Below are positions 1 through 7,151 of a stretch of 47,881 nucleotides of DNA, piece after piece. The notes below the pieces were generated by a model, which saw only the letters and a list, made by a program, of their open reading frames with translations, had not been told where the DNA came from and made no database searches. A program made the position numbers and the translations under genes. The DNA lies in the IMG/VR virus record IMGVR_UViG_3300035670_000343, positions 1-47,881 of that record, one strand, 5' to 3'. Position 1 is the first letter of the stretch; every line of letters starts with the position of its first letter. This DNA comes from a virus.

Positions 1-157
1 CTTTATCTTATTTTTCTTCTGTTCCCATTGAGAACAATGCTCATTCTTACTAATCCAGTCCCTCCAGTAGCAGGAAAGTTCATTACAACAATCACCTTTT
101 ATAGGGTTCGGAATTGGATCGGGCCACCAGTGTATACAGGTTTTACATGACCGTTTC
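1..157. repeat. Terminal repeat, left copy (circular join)
   Basis: Bases 1-157 match 47725-47881 at 156 of 157 positions; base 42 is C here and T at 47766. A cysteine-rich reading frame runs across the join and its stop overlaps the next gene's start at 47713, so the circle closes without disrupting genes. This fits a circular assembly of a permuted genome, or less likely a short physical direct terminal repeat. The mismatch points to population variation or read error, not a copied k-mer overlap. Confidence 0.95.
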
Positions 158-159
158 AT
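1..159 (-). CDS. Cysteine-rich small protein, 57 aa (5' part; continues across the join)
   Basis: ATG at 159 follows the Shine-Dalgarno sequence AGGAGG. The frame stays open to base 1 and continues at the equivalent position of the right terminal copy, ending in a TGA at 47710-47712. The full protein would be 57 residues beginning MKRSCKTCIHWWPD, with Cys at 5, 8, 24, 25, 30 and 42. The CxxC start and later cysteines suggest a zinc-binding microprotein of the kind common in phage early regions. No function can be assigned. Confidence 0.75.
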   Translation of the reverse strand, partial: MKRSCKTCIHWWPDPIPNPIKGDCCNELSCYWRDWISKNEHCSQWEQKKNKIK

Positions 160-170
160 CCCAGCACCTC

Positions 171-341
171 CTATTGATTGTCAACACGATCAAGAAAATA
201 ATTGTATTGGTCATCAAAAATAGGAGTATCTTCCTCTTCTTGTATCTTGATTTTGGCTTTCTGTATACACTCTTTGCAGAATGCGCCATCATCCCAACTA
301 AGCCGTTTGCCGCATCCTCCGCGATCAATAGGACAATTCAT
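171..341 (-). CDS. Zinc-finger-like small protein, 56 aa
   Basis: The start at 341 (MNCPIDRGGCGKRL) is chosen because AAGGAGGTGCCGAG lies directly before it; the frame is open 13 codons further upstream without a ribosome site. Cys3, Cys10, Cys22 and Cys25 form a CP-x6-C...CKEC pattern that could bind one zinc. The C-terminal half is acidic. It overlaps the upstream gene's stop as ATGA, indicating translational coupling. A competing frame at 143-328 on the same strand lacks a ribosome site. Confidence 0.7.
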   Translation of the reverse strand: MNCPIDRGGCGKRLSWDDGAFCKECIQKAKIKIQEEEDTPIFDDQYNYFLDRVDNQ

Positions 342-496
342 CTCGGCACCTCCTTCTTTGGATCCTTTCCCATGGCCCATAGATAACGGTTAATTTCTTC
401 CTTATCCTTCTCTGTTAAATCATATGTTACAGCTAGGTAAGCAGCTACCATACCACGTAGTAAATCCAATAATTTATCAAATTGATAATCGGTCAT
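338..496 (-). CDS. Hypothetical protein, 52 aa
   Basis: The start at 496 (MTDYQFDKLLDLL) follows AAGGAGCC. The frame can be extended upstream, but the extension is only the translated 27-base palindrome at 517-543. The protein is helical and charged, with no recognised domain. Its opening MTDYQF resembles MIDYQF of the 57-aa protein at 3481-3654, and both genes follow an identical copy of the palindrome, so the two may share ancestry or regulation. Confidence 0.7.
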   Translation of the reverse strand: MTDYQFDKLLDLLRGMVAAYLAVTYDLTEKDKEEINRYLWAMGKDPKKEVPR

Positions 497-516
497 TGTA
501 TTAGGCTCCTTAATAT

Positions 517-543
517 AACTATGATACAATTTGTATCAAAGTT
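517..543. promoter_or_regulatory. 27-base dispersed palindrome, site 1
   Basis: Arms AACTATGATACA and TGTATCAAAGTT around ATT. It overlaps the stop codon of the ParB-methyltransferase gene and lies 20 bases before the ATG at 496. Read leftward it contains TTGATA, 16 bases, then TATATT, a passable sigma-70 promoter. It is identical to site 2. Confidence 0.85.
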
Positions 544-1843
544 AGATAAGCTTGTTAACCTTAATCAAATAACTATCCCTATAAACTTGAGTTAAATCAT
601 ATCCGAATGGATGCATTCCTAAAGAGTATCCTGCGAGTAAGGTATTACCGCTTCCTGCAAATGGTACCAAGAGTCTATCATTTGGTTTACCAAATATTTT
701 TAATACCTCTTTCATAAGTTCCAGTGGGCGTTCTGTCGAGTGAGTTTTTTCATTTGGAGAGGGGGAGTTATAGAGGAAGTAGTTTAAATGGCCTGGAGTT
801 TGGATAGTAGCATTACCTTTAGCAGCATAATAAAAACATTCTATACCATTAGCTAGCTGTTGTAAAGGACGATGGGTATTACCAGATGGTTTTATCCAAG
901 CGCAGTAAATTCTGGTAAGTTTAAACCCTGCTCCAGTAAGTTCATTGTAAACTACCTCTTGCCAAGGTTGTTGAGCAAACCAAAAGATAAGCCATGAGTT
1001 AGGCATAAGTAACCTATAACATTCATTAGCTAACTTACGGAGAAATTTTGGATAGTCTTCCTTAGAAACCTCATTATACCCAGAGTAGTCTGTATTAGGG
1101 TTTATATCTGCTTTCATAGTAAGGTCTACTCCATAAGGAGGATCAACTTCTATAAGGTTAACGCATTCACTAGGTAGCTGTTTAGCCTTCTCAAAAAAAT
1201 CTCCTATCATGTAGGCATCCATCAATTCACGCTTCTTAGTTTCAAGAGGGAGTTTAGCTAACCTTTTAGCCACTTGGGTAGTTTCTAATGCTTTGGAAAG
1301 TTTCCTTACTACTCCTGCTGCCTCAGTTTTGGTCTTACACTTAGAAAATAATTCGGGATTAATAGCCATTAAATTAGCCATCTGGATATCCCTAGAAATA
1401 GTTGCCTGAGAAGTATTTAACATCTCCGCTGTATCTCGCATGGACCAACCAGAAGCATCCGGAGAAGTGGATATTTTTACTCCCATTATTTCCTGTTGTA
1501 AACGGTGTATCTCGGCTGTTAAGGCTGTATGCTCACGGAAGTCCATGGGTTTATGCCAAAAATTTTCTGCCAATTCTATAGACCGTAATTCAAGCTCGCT
1601 AATATCCTCTTCATAAACACGTACTAGTACGTTAGGGGTTTCATTAAGCCTTAGTGCACTAATACGCCTGCCGCCAGCTAAAAGTAGAAATGGTTTACCA
1701 TTAGCTGACCGCTTTACTGCTATAGGAGTGATTTGTCCACGTTCTTTAATGGAATGTGCAAGACCTTGAAGATCCCCATAATCTTTTCTAAATCTTTCAC
1801 CAACCTCTATATCATCTATGTTTATAGTAAGTAGTTCAACCAT
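542..1843 (-). CDS. ParB-domain / DNA methyltransferase fusion
   Basis: 433 residues. Residues 5-100 are a ParB-like domain (GGRRISALRL at 57-66, ENFWHK at 93-98). A helix-turn-helix of ParB type follows at about 134-156 (MRDTAEMLNTSQATISRD). The C-terminal half is an amino-methyltransferase with DPPY at 234-237 and the S-adenosylmethionine motif FAGSGNT at 395-401; catalytic motif before cofactor motif is the beta-class order. It should methylate adenine N6 or cytosine N4, possibly to protect phage DNA or mark regulatory sites. ParB-methyltransferase fusions are known in phages and mobile elements; the target is unknown. Site 1 overlaps its stop codon. Start at 1843 follows AAAGGGG. Confidence 0.92.
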   Translation of the reverse strand: MVELLTINIDDIEVGERFRKDYGDLQGLAHSIKERGQITPIAVKRSANGKPFLLLAGGRRISALRLNETPNVLVRVYEEDISELELRSIELAENFWHKPMDFREHTALTAEIHRLQQEIMGVKISTSPDASGWSMRDTAEMLNTSQATISRDIQMANLMAINPELFSKCKTKTEAAGVVRKLSKALETTQVAKRLAKLPLETKKRELMDAYMIGDFFEKAKQLPSECVNLIEVDPPYGVDLTMKADINPNTDYSGYNEVSKEDYPKFLRKLANECYRLLMPNSWLIFWFAQQPWQEVVYNELTGAGFKLTRIYCAWIKPSGNTHRPLQQLANGIECFYYAAKGNATIQTPGHLNYFLYNSPSPNEKTHSTERPLELMKEVLKIFGKPNDRLLVPFAGSGNTLLAGYSLGMHPFGYDLTQVYRDSYLIKVNKLI

Positions 1844-2057
1844 TTAATAACCCCTTTAATTGTTTAAGAAGTTCTTCAGCTTGGTCGGAAGAAATTTTGT
1901 TTAGGTTAAGAGGAGGCTTTGTAGCCTGTGCCTTAACCTTAGCTTTAACTTCCTTTCTTTCCCTCCTATTAGCACGTTTAATTAAAATAAACTCTAATAA
2001 GTTTGCAGGAAGAAAGGATGTAATACTAGGTATGTTAAGGTTCTCCAGTGTCGCCAT
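1836..2057 (-). CDS. Hypothetical basic protein, 73 aa
   Basis: ATG at 2057 has the ribosome site GGAGG. A hydrophobic N-terminal half (residues 10-27) is followed by a Lys/Arg-rich stretch near 29-46 and an amphipathic C-terminal helix. It overlaps its upstream neighbour by 23 bases and the methyltransferase gene by 8, so the three are probably co-translated. No family recognised. Confidence 0.6.
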   Translation of the reverse strand: MATLENLNIPSITSFLPANLLEFILIKRANRRERKEVKAKVKAQATKPPLNLNKISSDQAEELLKQLKGLLNG

Positions 2058-2301
2058 TATTAACCTCCTCTATAATACGTCCTAAGGTAGGGGAAATTGT
2101 CTTAAATGAAATAGCTTCGGTGAGTATTGCTACAATGGCACGGTTTCCACCAATTTCGACTACCTTAATTAATTCATCAATAATCTTGCTGAAAAAGGCC
2201 CTTTGCGTTCCATAGGGGAATAGTCGTTGTATAGCCTGACGCTGTTCTTGTGTAACTTCTATGGCTAACCGGGGCCGGTAGCCGGAATCGGGTTTAGGCA
2301 T
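2035..2301 (-). CDS. Small ribbon-helix-helix-like protein, 88 aa
   Basis: The start at 2301 (MPKPDSGYRPRL) is preferred because AAGGAGATTAAA precedes it. A basic N-terminus, the strand-like segment RLAIEVTQEQ and two helices (QRQAIQRLF, RAFFSKIIDELIKVVE) suggest an Arc/MetJ-type fold, a common phage DNA-binding architecture. It lies next to the ParB-methyltransferase and could be a regulator. The assignment rests on pattern, not on a recognised family. Confidence 0.6.
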   Translation of the reverse strand: MPKPDSGYRPRLAIEVTQEQRQAIQRLFPYGTQRAFFSKIIDELIKVVEIGGNRAIVAILTEAISFKTISPTLGRIIEEVNNGDTGEP

Positions 2302-2302
2302 T

Positions 2303-2371
2303 TTAATCTCCTTTAGCAAGGTTGCCACAAAATGGGCATTTGTTGGTAGGGGTTAATAAGGCTTTTTTCAT
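2303..2371 (-). CDS. Zinc-knuckle micropeptide, 22 aa
   Basis: Reads MKKALLTPTNKCPFCGNLAK and two further residues, then stop. CPFCG is a half zinc knuckle. AAAGGG sits before the ATG, and the end of the frame carries the AAGGAG that serves the next gene at 2301, an arrangement typical of packed phage genes. Very short, so moderate confidence. Confidence 0.45.
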   Translation of the reverse strand: MKKALLTPTNKCPFCGNLAKGD

Positions 2372-2372
2372 T

Positions 2373-2690
2373 TCATTCCCTTTCTCTGAGTAAGTCTATT
2401 AAAAGGCATTCCAATAAACTCATATAGTTTTTGATATCATCCAGCGATTCTTGCCATTCTTCTAAAGGACGTGAATCAATAGGTTCTGTTTTTAGTAAAC
2501 CTACTTTCTTCCAATGCTTAGTTGTGTGGGAAAGTAATTCAGATACGATTTCTTGTGAAGTAAGGTTTCCTTCTTTGAAATGGCTTAGTTTATCAGTACC
2601 TGGATTATAGGCACTATTTTTAAATATTAAGGTTTTCTGTGCACGAAGGGAGATGCTGGTAATGGTTTGTACAAGCTCTACTTGGTTCAT
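2373..2690 (-). CDS. Nucleotide-modification-associated (Nmad1/MazG-like) helical protein
   Basis: 105 residues, nearly all helical. The pattern FKNSAYNPGTDKLSHFKEG (24-42), a central HTTKHWKK and a C-terminal EEWQESLDDIKNYMSLLECLL resembles the all-alpha proteins found beside phage nucleotide-metabolism genes (DUF1599/Nmad1, related to MazG). Such proteins are thought to handle nucleotides or regulate modification enzymes. No catalytic site can be confirmed by eye. Confidence 0.5.
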   Translation of the reverse strand: MNQVELVQTITSISLRAQKTLIFKNSAYNPGTDKLSHFKEGNLTSQEIVSELLSHTTKHWKKVGLLKTEPIDSRPLEEWQESLDDIKNYMSLLECLLIDLLRERE

Positions 2691-2707
2691 TAAATAGCTC
2701 CTAAAGA

Positions 2708-2776
2708 GGGGTGAAAGGCTTAGGTGTATATAACACAGGGAGAACTTAGTTCCTTTTATAGAAAGCCTATCACCCC
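2708..2776 (-). other. Intergenic stem-loop between genes
   Basis: GGGGTGAAAGGCTT (2708-2721) pairs with AAGCCTATCACCCC (2763-2776) at 13 of 14 positions, with a 41-base loop. It lies between two leftward genes and could tune transcription or RNA stability. No U-run follows, so it is not a classic terminator. Confidence 0.5.
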
Positions 2777-2788
2777 AAGGTTAATGGT

Positions 2789-3220
2789 TTACTTTCTATT
2801 TACCCAGCTGGAAATTTCATTCTTTTCCCCATAATCATCGGTCTTAGTTTTGAGGATAGCCCAGCCTGTACTACCCTTAGGACTTTCAAGCGTATCAACG
2901 TCTTGGGTATAATCAAAATCAAGAGCTTCATACATTAGGCGAAGGTTATAGTCATTATCATTCAACATTTGTTTACTATAAACCTCGCAAAACTTCTCCA
3001 CATCTTCATCAGGGATGAGCCAATGAAAAGAGTTGACTGGCTTAGGGCTGATTACATGCTGGGGAGGATTAAGGATCTTGAACATATAGGAAACATACGG
3101 AAATCCATGCTTATTTTTTCCTAATTTTCCTCCAGTAAGCTGAAGTTCATATTCACCAGCAGGAACGATTTCTGACGGTTGTGCATCTTGCATACGTTTG
3201 GCTAGATCAAGCATACTCAT
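2789..3220 (-). CDS. Putative single-stranded DNA-binding (DUF669-like) protein
   Basis: 143 residues. The layout is typical of phage OB-fold-like proteins of the DUF669 type: PAGEYELQLTGGKLGKNKHG near 20-39, an aromatic strand PYVSYMFKIL, a central LIPDEDVEKFCEVY, and a final GWAILKTKTDDYGEKNEISSWV. These are encoded beside recombination ATPases and bind single-stranded DNA. Here it lies close to the Sak4-like ATPase (3701-4516), which supports that role. The start at 3220 follows AAAGGAGTCC. Confidence 0.65.
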   Translation of the reverse strand: MSMLDLAKRMQDAQPSEIVPAGEYELQLTGGKLGKNKHGFPYVSYMFKILNPPQHVISPKPVNSFHWLIPDEDVEKFCEVYSKQMLNDNDYNLRLMYEALDFDYTQDVDTLESPKGSTGWAILKTKTDDYGEKNEISSWVNRK

Positions 3221-3289
3221 TTTAGGACTCCTTTAAATTTGTTTAGTAGTAGTAGTACGTTTTAGTTTAATGGTGTATTTTAGGTTATT

Positions 3290-3436
3290 TCATTTCTTCT
3301 TCCTCCCTTCTCCCTTTCCAACAGGGTTATTAGGATGTTTAGAATTCCAATACTTAGCTGCTTTTTCTTTGGCCTTGTCAGGGGACATCCCTTCAGAGAT
3401 AAACTTATCCCGCATTTTTTCATAACCTTTTGGCAT
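3290..3436 (-). CDS. Small basic phage protein, 48 aa
   Basis: The start at 3436 (MPKGYEKMRDKFI) follows CAAGGAGTATTGCT; the frame is open further upstream without a ribosome site. The run of short helices followed by KAAKYWNSKHP and a lysine-rich tail is a recurrent small-protein pattern in phage genomes. It is probably nucleic-acid-associated, but the function is unknown. Confidence 0.65.
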   Translation of the reverse strand: MPKGYEKMRDKFISEGMSPDKAKEKAAKYWNSKHPNNPVGKGEGRKKK

Positions 3437-3480
3437 AGCAATACTCCTTGGATAAATTGGACGCTGGTAAGGGTACATGT

Positions 3481-3654
3481 TTAAGCCTGTTCTTTTCTTT
3501 CCCTATTTACTAATACTACTAATTCTGGATCTGTCCACTTTGTCTGAGGTCTAAGGACCATCTGCTCGATTTTTAGGTAATAATCATGTCTCCACTGATT
3601 AAGTACCTTTTGTATATGGGTATATTCGCCTATTATGAATTGGTAATCAATCAT
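3481..3654 (-). CDS. Hypothetical protein, 57 aa
   Basis: The true start is at 3654 (MIDYQFIIGEYTH) after GGGAGG; the upstream open frame only translates the palindrome at 3669-3695. The protein is helical and charged with no known domain. Its MIDYQF opening matches MTDYQF of the 52-aa protein at 338-496, and both follow identical palindromes. Confidence 0.65.
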   Translation of the reverse strand: MIDYQFIIGEYTHIQKVLNQWRHDYYLKIEQMVLRPQTKWTDPELVVLVNRERKEQA

Positions 3655-3668
3655 AATACCTCCCTTAT

Positions 3669-3695
3669 AACTATGATACAATTTGTATCAAAGTT
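3669..3695. promoter_or_regulatory. 27-base dispersed palindrome, site 2
   Basis: Identical to site 1 (centre ATT). It lies 14 bases before the ATG at 3654 and just after the stop region of site 1's counterpart arrangement: the ATPase gene ends at 3701. Read leftward, TTGATA is followed after 16 bases by TATAAG. Confidence 0.85.
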
Positions 3696-3700
3696 AATAG

Positions 3701-4516
3701 TTATTTACCTAAACCTACCTTCTTCATTATTGCCCGGATATCAGGCGGTTCAACCTGGTTCAATAAACCTTTCATAGAAAGCCTGGATCGCCCCGGGTAA
3801 ATAGCATCATCCTCAGTAAGAAACTCCCTCACTGTCCCGCTTGATGTACGGCGTTTACGTAAGGTATAAAACTCATCAAAAAGTTGGGGGAGTTTAACTC
3901 GGGCTTGACCAGGTGCATTAAGGACATATCGAGGAGAATCCTCACTTTCTTTAGCCAAATGCGCGGTAACTATTACATTACATGGGAGTTGGAGGATACG
4001 TTTGATCCAAAGTTCTAAAGCAATCCTCTGAGTAACATAATCATTGCGGTTACTAGCACCCTTACCTGAAGTTTGTGGTACTAAATCCTTCACATGAACA
4101 GGGTCGAGGGATTTTCCTTTTAAGATTTGATTCATGATGGTATCACAGAGGCTAGTAATTTCATCCAACATGTAAGTACCTACATGTGAAAAGAAATCTT
4201 GTTGGATTCTTTCTTCCATTGCCTTATCCCATCCAAGGAAAGCCGTAGGATTTTTAGGATCTTCTTTCTCCCATCTAACATCGGCTACGACTTTACCTGA
4301 GGCAACCAAATCCCTAACACTACGAGTGCCGCCAGCACAAAAACTATCTATAAAGACAGGTATGGGTTTGTTTATCTCCTCCTTATCTGGGCAACTTCGC
4401 GCGAGGGAGGTTTTACCACTGCCACTTTCGCCAGCAATTAAGGCATTAAACTTACTTAGCCCTTCTTGCTGGTAAAGTTCGTTTAGTTTTTGGATTTCTA
4501 GTTGGATATCAAGCAT
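3701..4516 (-). CDS. Sak4-like RecA-fold recombination ATPase
   Basis: 271 residues. Walker A is GESGSGKT at 29-36 and Walker B is MLDEI at 116-120. Length and layout match phage AAA/RecA-fold ATPases of the Sak4 type, which anneal or pair single-stranded DNA during recombination-dependent replication. The nearby OB-fold-like protein (2789-3220) and Cas4-like nuclease (5695-6681) complete a plausible recombination set. The start overlaps the previous stop by 8 bases. Confidence 0.8.
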   Translation of the reverse strand: MLDIQLEIQKLNELYQQEGLSKFNALIAGESGSGKTSLARSCPDKEEINKPIPVFIDSFCAGGTRSVRDLVASGKVVADVRWEKEDPKNPTAFLGWDKAMEERIQQDFFSHVGTYMLDEITSLCDTIMNQILKGKSLDPVHVKDLVPQTSGKGASNRNDYVTQRIALELWIKRILQLPCNVIVTAHLAKESEDSPRYVLNAPGQARVKLPQLFDEFYTLRKRRTSSGTVREFLTEDDAIYPGRSRLSMKGLLNQVEPPDIRAIMKKVGLGK

Positions 4517-4832
4517 TGGATTCTTCCTCCTGGCATTGATCCATATCTTCAGCTGACATTAGTGTATAACTTTTGGATTTATTACCATATCTAGCTTCCA
4601 TTTCCATCTGCTTTTCACCTGGATTATTAAGGTACTCTTCAAGGTCTTTAATTAATTCCTTTATCTCAGTATTAGCATAAACTATTGATTGACAGCCAAC
4701 TTCCACGCGGAAGCCTCTCCATTCAGGATGAATTCCTACTGAACGATGTCTCATATCTATTCCTTTCTGTTTTGGTGTTTTTAATGTGGCTAAATAGCCA
4801 GAAATCCCTTGTAATTTAACTGTGCCTGCCAT
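4509..4832 (-). CDS. Hypothetical protein, 107 aa
   Basis: No family recognised. A beta-rich middle (GFRVEVGCQSIVYANTEIKE) is followed by an acidic, Met- and Gln-rich tail. The ATG at 4832 overlaps the upstream stop (TAATG) but has only a weak ribosome site; an internal ATG at 4754 (MRHRSVGIHPEWRG) is preceded by AAAGGA and may be the main start, giving 81 residues. Confidence 0.55.
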   Translation of the reverse strand: MAGTVKLQGISGYLATLKTPKQKGIDMRHRSVGIHPEWRGFRVEVGCQSIVYANTEIKELIKDLEEYLNNPGEKQMEMEARYGNKSKSYTLMSAEDMDQCQEEESNA

Positions 4833-5032
4833 TATCTCTTCATCTTCCTTTCTACATCAATTACCTTCTGTAAACCATCCGAAAGATCATGGTAAAGTTC
4901 CCTAAGGGCTTCTAAGGTAGTAAGTTTATCCGACTCGATTTCTGAATGGGAGTATTCACTTCCTACTTCAACTCGGATGGATTCATAATTACCAATATTA
5001 ACTGTACGGCCGACGGATAGGCTAACTTTCAT
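4832..5032 (-). CDS. Hypothetical protein, 66 aa
   Basis: ATG at 5032 follows AAGGAGTGTAAAG. The N-terminal half alternates strands (VSLSVGRTVNIGNYESIRVEV), the C-terminal half is a charged helix. The motif around VGRTVNIGNYESIRVEVG recurs in small phage proteins of unknown function. It overlaps the genes on both sides, implying coupled translation. Confidence 0.6.
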   Translation of the reverse strand: MKVSLSVGRTVNIGNYESIRVEVGSEYSHSEIESDKLTTLEALRELYHDLSDGLQKVIDVERKMKR

Positions 5033-5207
5033 CTTTACACTCCTTTATTAGTTTAGGTTGTTTGATTTGCCCATGGATAAGGTCATATATATCAGAGGCT
5101 TTATATACCGCTATTTGACGGCTGTTGTAAAATACCTGTACCCATGGGGGATGATACCTCAGTTGAGTTTCATGCTTTTTACAGCGGCGGTAGATTAATG
5201 ATGGCAT
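5022..5207 (-). CDS. Hypothetical protein, 61 aa
   Basis: Basic and aromatic-rich, with no recognised domain. The start at 5207 has GAGG 12 bases upstream. It overlaps the preceding gene by 13 bases and the following one by 11, a packing that supports it as real. Confidence 0.55.
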   Translation of the reverse strand: MPSLIYRRCKKHETQLRYHPPWVQVFYNSRQIAVYKASDIYDLIHGQIKQPKLIKECKDES

Positions 5208-5404
5208 GTACGAATAATACCTCGTAAATCAGCAATGGTTTGAGTTAAACAAGCTATAGTACTAGGATCCTCTCGCGTAAGTAACCTCTTTAATAGAAAG
5301 TCTAAGTGGTCATTATAACTACGTAGATATTTCATCTCCTGTTCTAAGGTTCGAATAGTATTCCTAGCCATTTCTAGTCTTTCTTCAAGTTCTTTCTTTA
5401 ACAT
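5195..5404 (-). CDS. Coiled-coil protein, 69 aa
   Basis: The start at 5404 (MLKKELEERLEMARN) is preferred because AAAGGACTTTTA precedes it. Residues 1-40 have heptad spacing of Leu and Met typical of a coiled coil, so it likely oligomerises. Function unknown. Confidence 0.6.
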   Translation of the reverse strand: MLKKELEERLEMARNTIRTLEQEMKYLRSYNDHLDFLLKRLLTREDPSTIACLTQTIADLRGIIRTCHH

Positions 5405-5694
5405 TAAAAGTCCTTTCCGCAAAAAGGGCAATAATTCATTAGATATTGTTTACCACTACTAAGAAGTAGAAAAACCCGTTTACCAAATAAACCTGTAAAG
5501 GTTTCTATCCTTCCATCCTCTATAAATGCATCTATCATTTTACAGCAGTATGTGGTGATTTCCTTATCCTCTTTATTAGCCAGGACAGCAATTTGTTCAT
5601 CTAACCTTTCTATAGAATTATCTAACTTATCTATACATTCTTCTAAAAATTCTACCCTTTTTTCTAAGTCTTGTATTTGGCAATTTAGGCTCAT
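5404..5694 (-). CDS. Coiled-coil protein with C-terminal zinc knuckle, 96 aa
   Basis: Residues 6-40 form a heptad coiled coil (LEKRVEFLEECIDKLDNSI). The chain ends NYCPFCGKDF, a zinc knuckle similar to the micropeptide at 2303-2371. Two more Cys (YCC, near 50) could complete a site. It starts immediately after the nuclease gene's stop. Possibly a DNA-repair or replication accessory; no family recognised. Confidence 0.6.
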   Translation of the reverse strand: MSLNCQIQDLEKRVEFLEECIDKLDNSIERLDEQIAVLANKEDKEITTYCCKMIDAFIEDGRIETFTGLFGKRVFLLLSSGKQYLMNYCPFCGKDF

Positions 5695-6681
5695 TTAATC
5701 TCTCCATTCCAATTCCATTTTAGTTTTATACTCCTCTTTAGAAGGATCCCAAAATTCTACCTTAAATCCCGGAGGTGGTTGACGATGCTGTTGAAGTGGA
5801 TTAGCCCACGCTACACAGAAGTCATGGTAAATACAACCCCTATACTTCGTGCAGGAGTAAGGGTTAATAGGAAACGCACAGAGGACTGGGTCAGAATCCT
5901 TACATGCAGAAAGCCTATCTAGCTCAAACTCAATCGTAGACCAAAGGTCATTGACTGTCCATAACCATTGGTTCATTTGAGCAGGTGTACTCCAACATTG
6001 TTTACGTTCGAAGTCTACGGCAGGACCGGATTTTAACCCTCGTATGGAGATACCATTAACCTCTACTCCTCTAACGCGCTCTTTAGGAAAGATACAATAC
6101 TGAGCATGGTTGTAAGTACCTATCTGAATTGACAGGTCAAATTCATCTCTCCACATACGAGAGAAGTTACTTCCGGTGGTTTTATGTTCACGGCAGAAGT
6201 AGTTTTCCTTTAAATCTTCCATTAGACCATCTAGCCTAAAATGCATGCGGCGTTCAATAGGATCAAGCTGAATAGGTACGGAGCCACCTACCTCAACATA
6301 CTTAGTTTTGGCTTTTTGAAAATCATCCCCATAATGATCCGCATATCTGGTTAAGATTGCTAAAGCACCTTCGGGGTTTTTAGGCACATAATCTTCCCAT
6401 GTATTGGCAGGGAAGGTTTCCTGGTAGCATTTAATGAAGGCTGTATAGGCTAGAGCTAAGGTTTCATCGCCTAAATCCTGTGCTTCATGTATCACAGCCA
6501 GGGCTTCATGTATGGCTTCACCAAAAATAAGGTCAATGGAAGGCTGTTCTGGTTTCCATCCTAATAAATTTTCATAGAAAAATTTTCTATGGCATTCTTC
6601 AAAGCATTTGAGCTTGGTAGAATCTAATATTTCCCATGATGGATGGAAAATTATAGGGTAAGTATCTGGGATTTGTAACAT
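5695..6681 (-). CDS. Cas4/RecB-like PD-(D/E)XK exonuclease
   Basis: 328 residues. Features of the family are visible in order: LKCFEECHRKFFYE (25-37), FGEAIHEAL (53-61), the acidic D151 in FRLDGL, E165 and K167 in REHKTT, and Q186 in SIQIGTY. C26 or C30 with C277, C283 and C289 match the iron-sulfur cluster arrangement of Cas4 and AddB-type nucleases. It should resect DNA ends and act with the ATPase and ssDNA-binding protein nearby. Start at 6681 after AAGGAGATACC. Confidence 0.85.
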   Translation of the reverse strand: MLQIPDTYPIIFHPSWEILDSTKLKCFEECHRKFFYENLLGWKPEQPSIDLIFGEAIHEALAVIHEAQDLGDETLALAYTAFIKCYQETFPANTWEDYVPKNPEGALAILTRYADHYGDDFQKAKTKYVEVGGSVPIQLDPIERRMHFRLDGLMEDLKENYFCREHKTTGSNFSRMWRDEFDLSIQIGTYNHAQYCIFPKERVRGVEVNGISIRGLKSGPAVDFERKQCWSTPAQMNQWLWTVNDLWSTIEFELDRLSACKDSDPVLCAFPINPYSCTKYRGCIYHDFCVAWANPLQQHRQPPPGFKVEFWDPSKEEYKTKMELEWRD

Positions 6682-6701
6682 GGTATCTCCTTATTCACAA
6701 A

Positions 6702-7148
6702 CTAGGGTTTTTCATGGGAAATAATTACTTTACCTTCTACTACTTTACACCTAGTAGATTGTTCAAAAAAGACCCTTACTAAGAATGGTTGGTGAGTTTT
6801 AAGGTGTCCAAAATTCCATCCTTTCCACCCTGCTAGTAAATATTCAGTATCACCTAAAACTCTAACCGTTAAGGCCTCTATGATAGGTTTAATATCAAGA
6901 GTTATTGTGTCGGTAGGACCGAGGCGGAGGTTTAATGCTAGGCAATTTATAGTACCAAACCCTTTAGCAAAATTTAAATCTGAGGCACGTTCGTTATTAA
7001 GCCAGTGATCACTACCTTGATTAGGTGACCATAAATCAGCATACTCTTGGGCTATTTCGAATAGAGGGGTACTATCTTCTAAGGCTTGAAGGTGGCGTTT
7101 ATAGGTATCTTCTAAATCTTGTCTGAAAGTTTCCTTTTTTTCTAACAT
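6702..7148 (-). CDS. Hypothetical protein, 148 aa
   Basis: A helical N-terminal third (LEDTYKRHLQALEDSTPL) precedes a beta-rich remainder (TINCLALNLRLGPTDTITLDI; FLVRVFFEQST). No family recognised. It lies in the replication operon 20 bases upstream of the nuclease start, so may be an accessory of that module. Confidence 0.6.
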   Translation of the reverse strand: MLEKKETFRQDLEDTYKRHLQALEDSTPLFEIAQEYADLWSPNQGSDHWLNNERASDLNFAKGFGTINCLALNLRLGPTDTITLDIKPIIEALTVRVLGDTEYLLAGWKGWNFGHLKTHQPFLVRVFFEQSTRCKVVEGKVIISHEKP

Positions 7149-7151
7149 TCT

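Noticed and set aside
143-328. Leftward open frame with a hydrophobic segment
   Set aside because: It overlaps the zinc-finger gene at 171-341, which has a strong ribosome site, while this frame has none.
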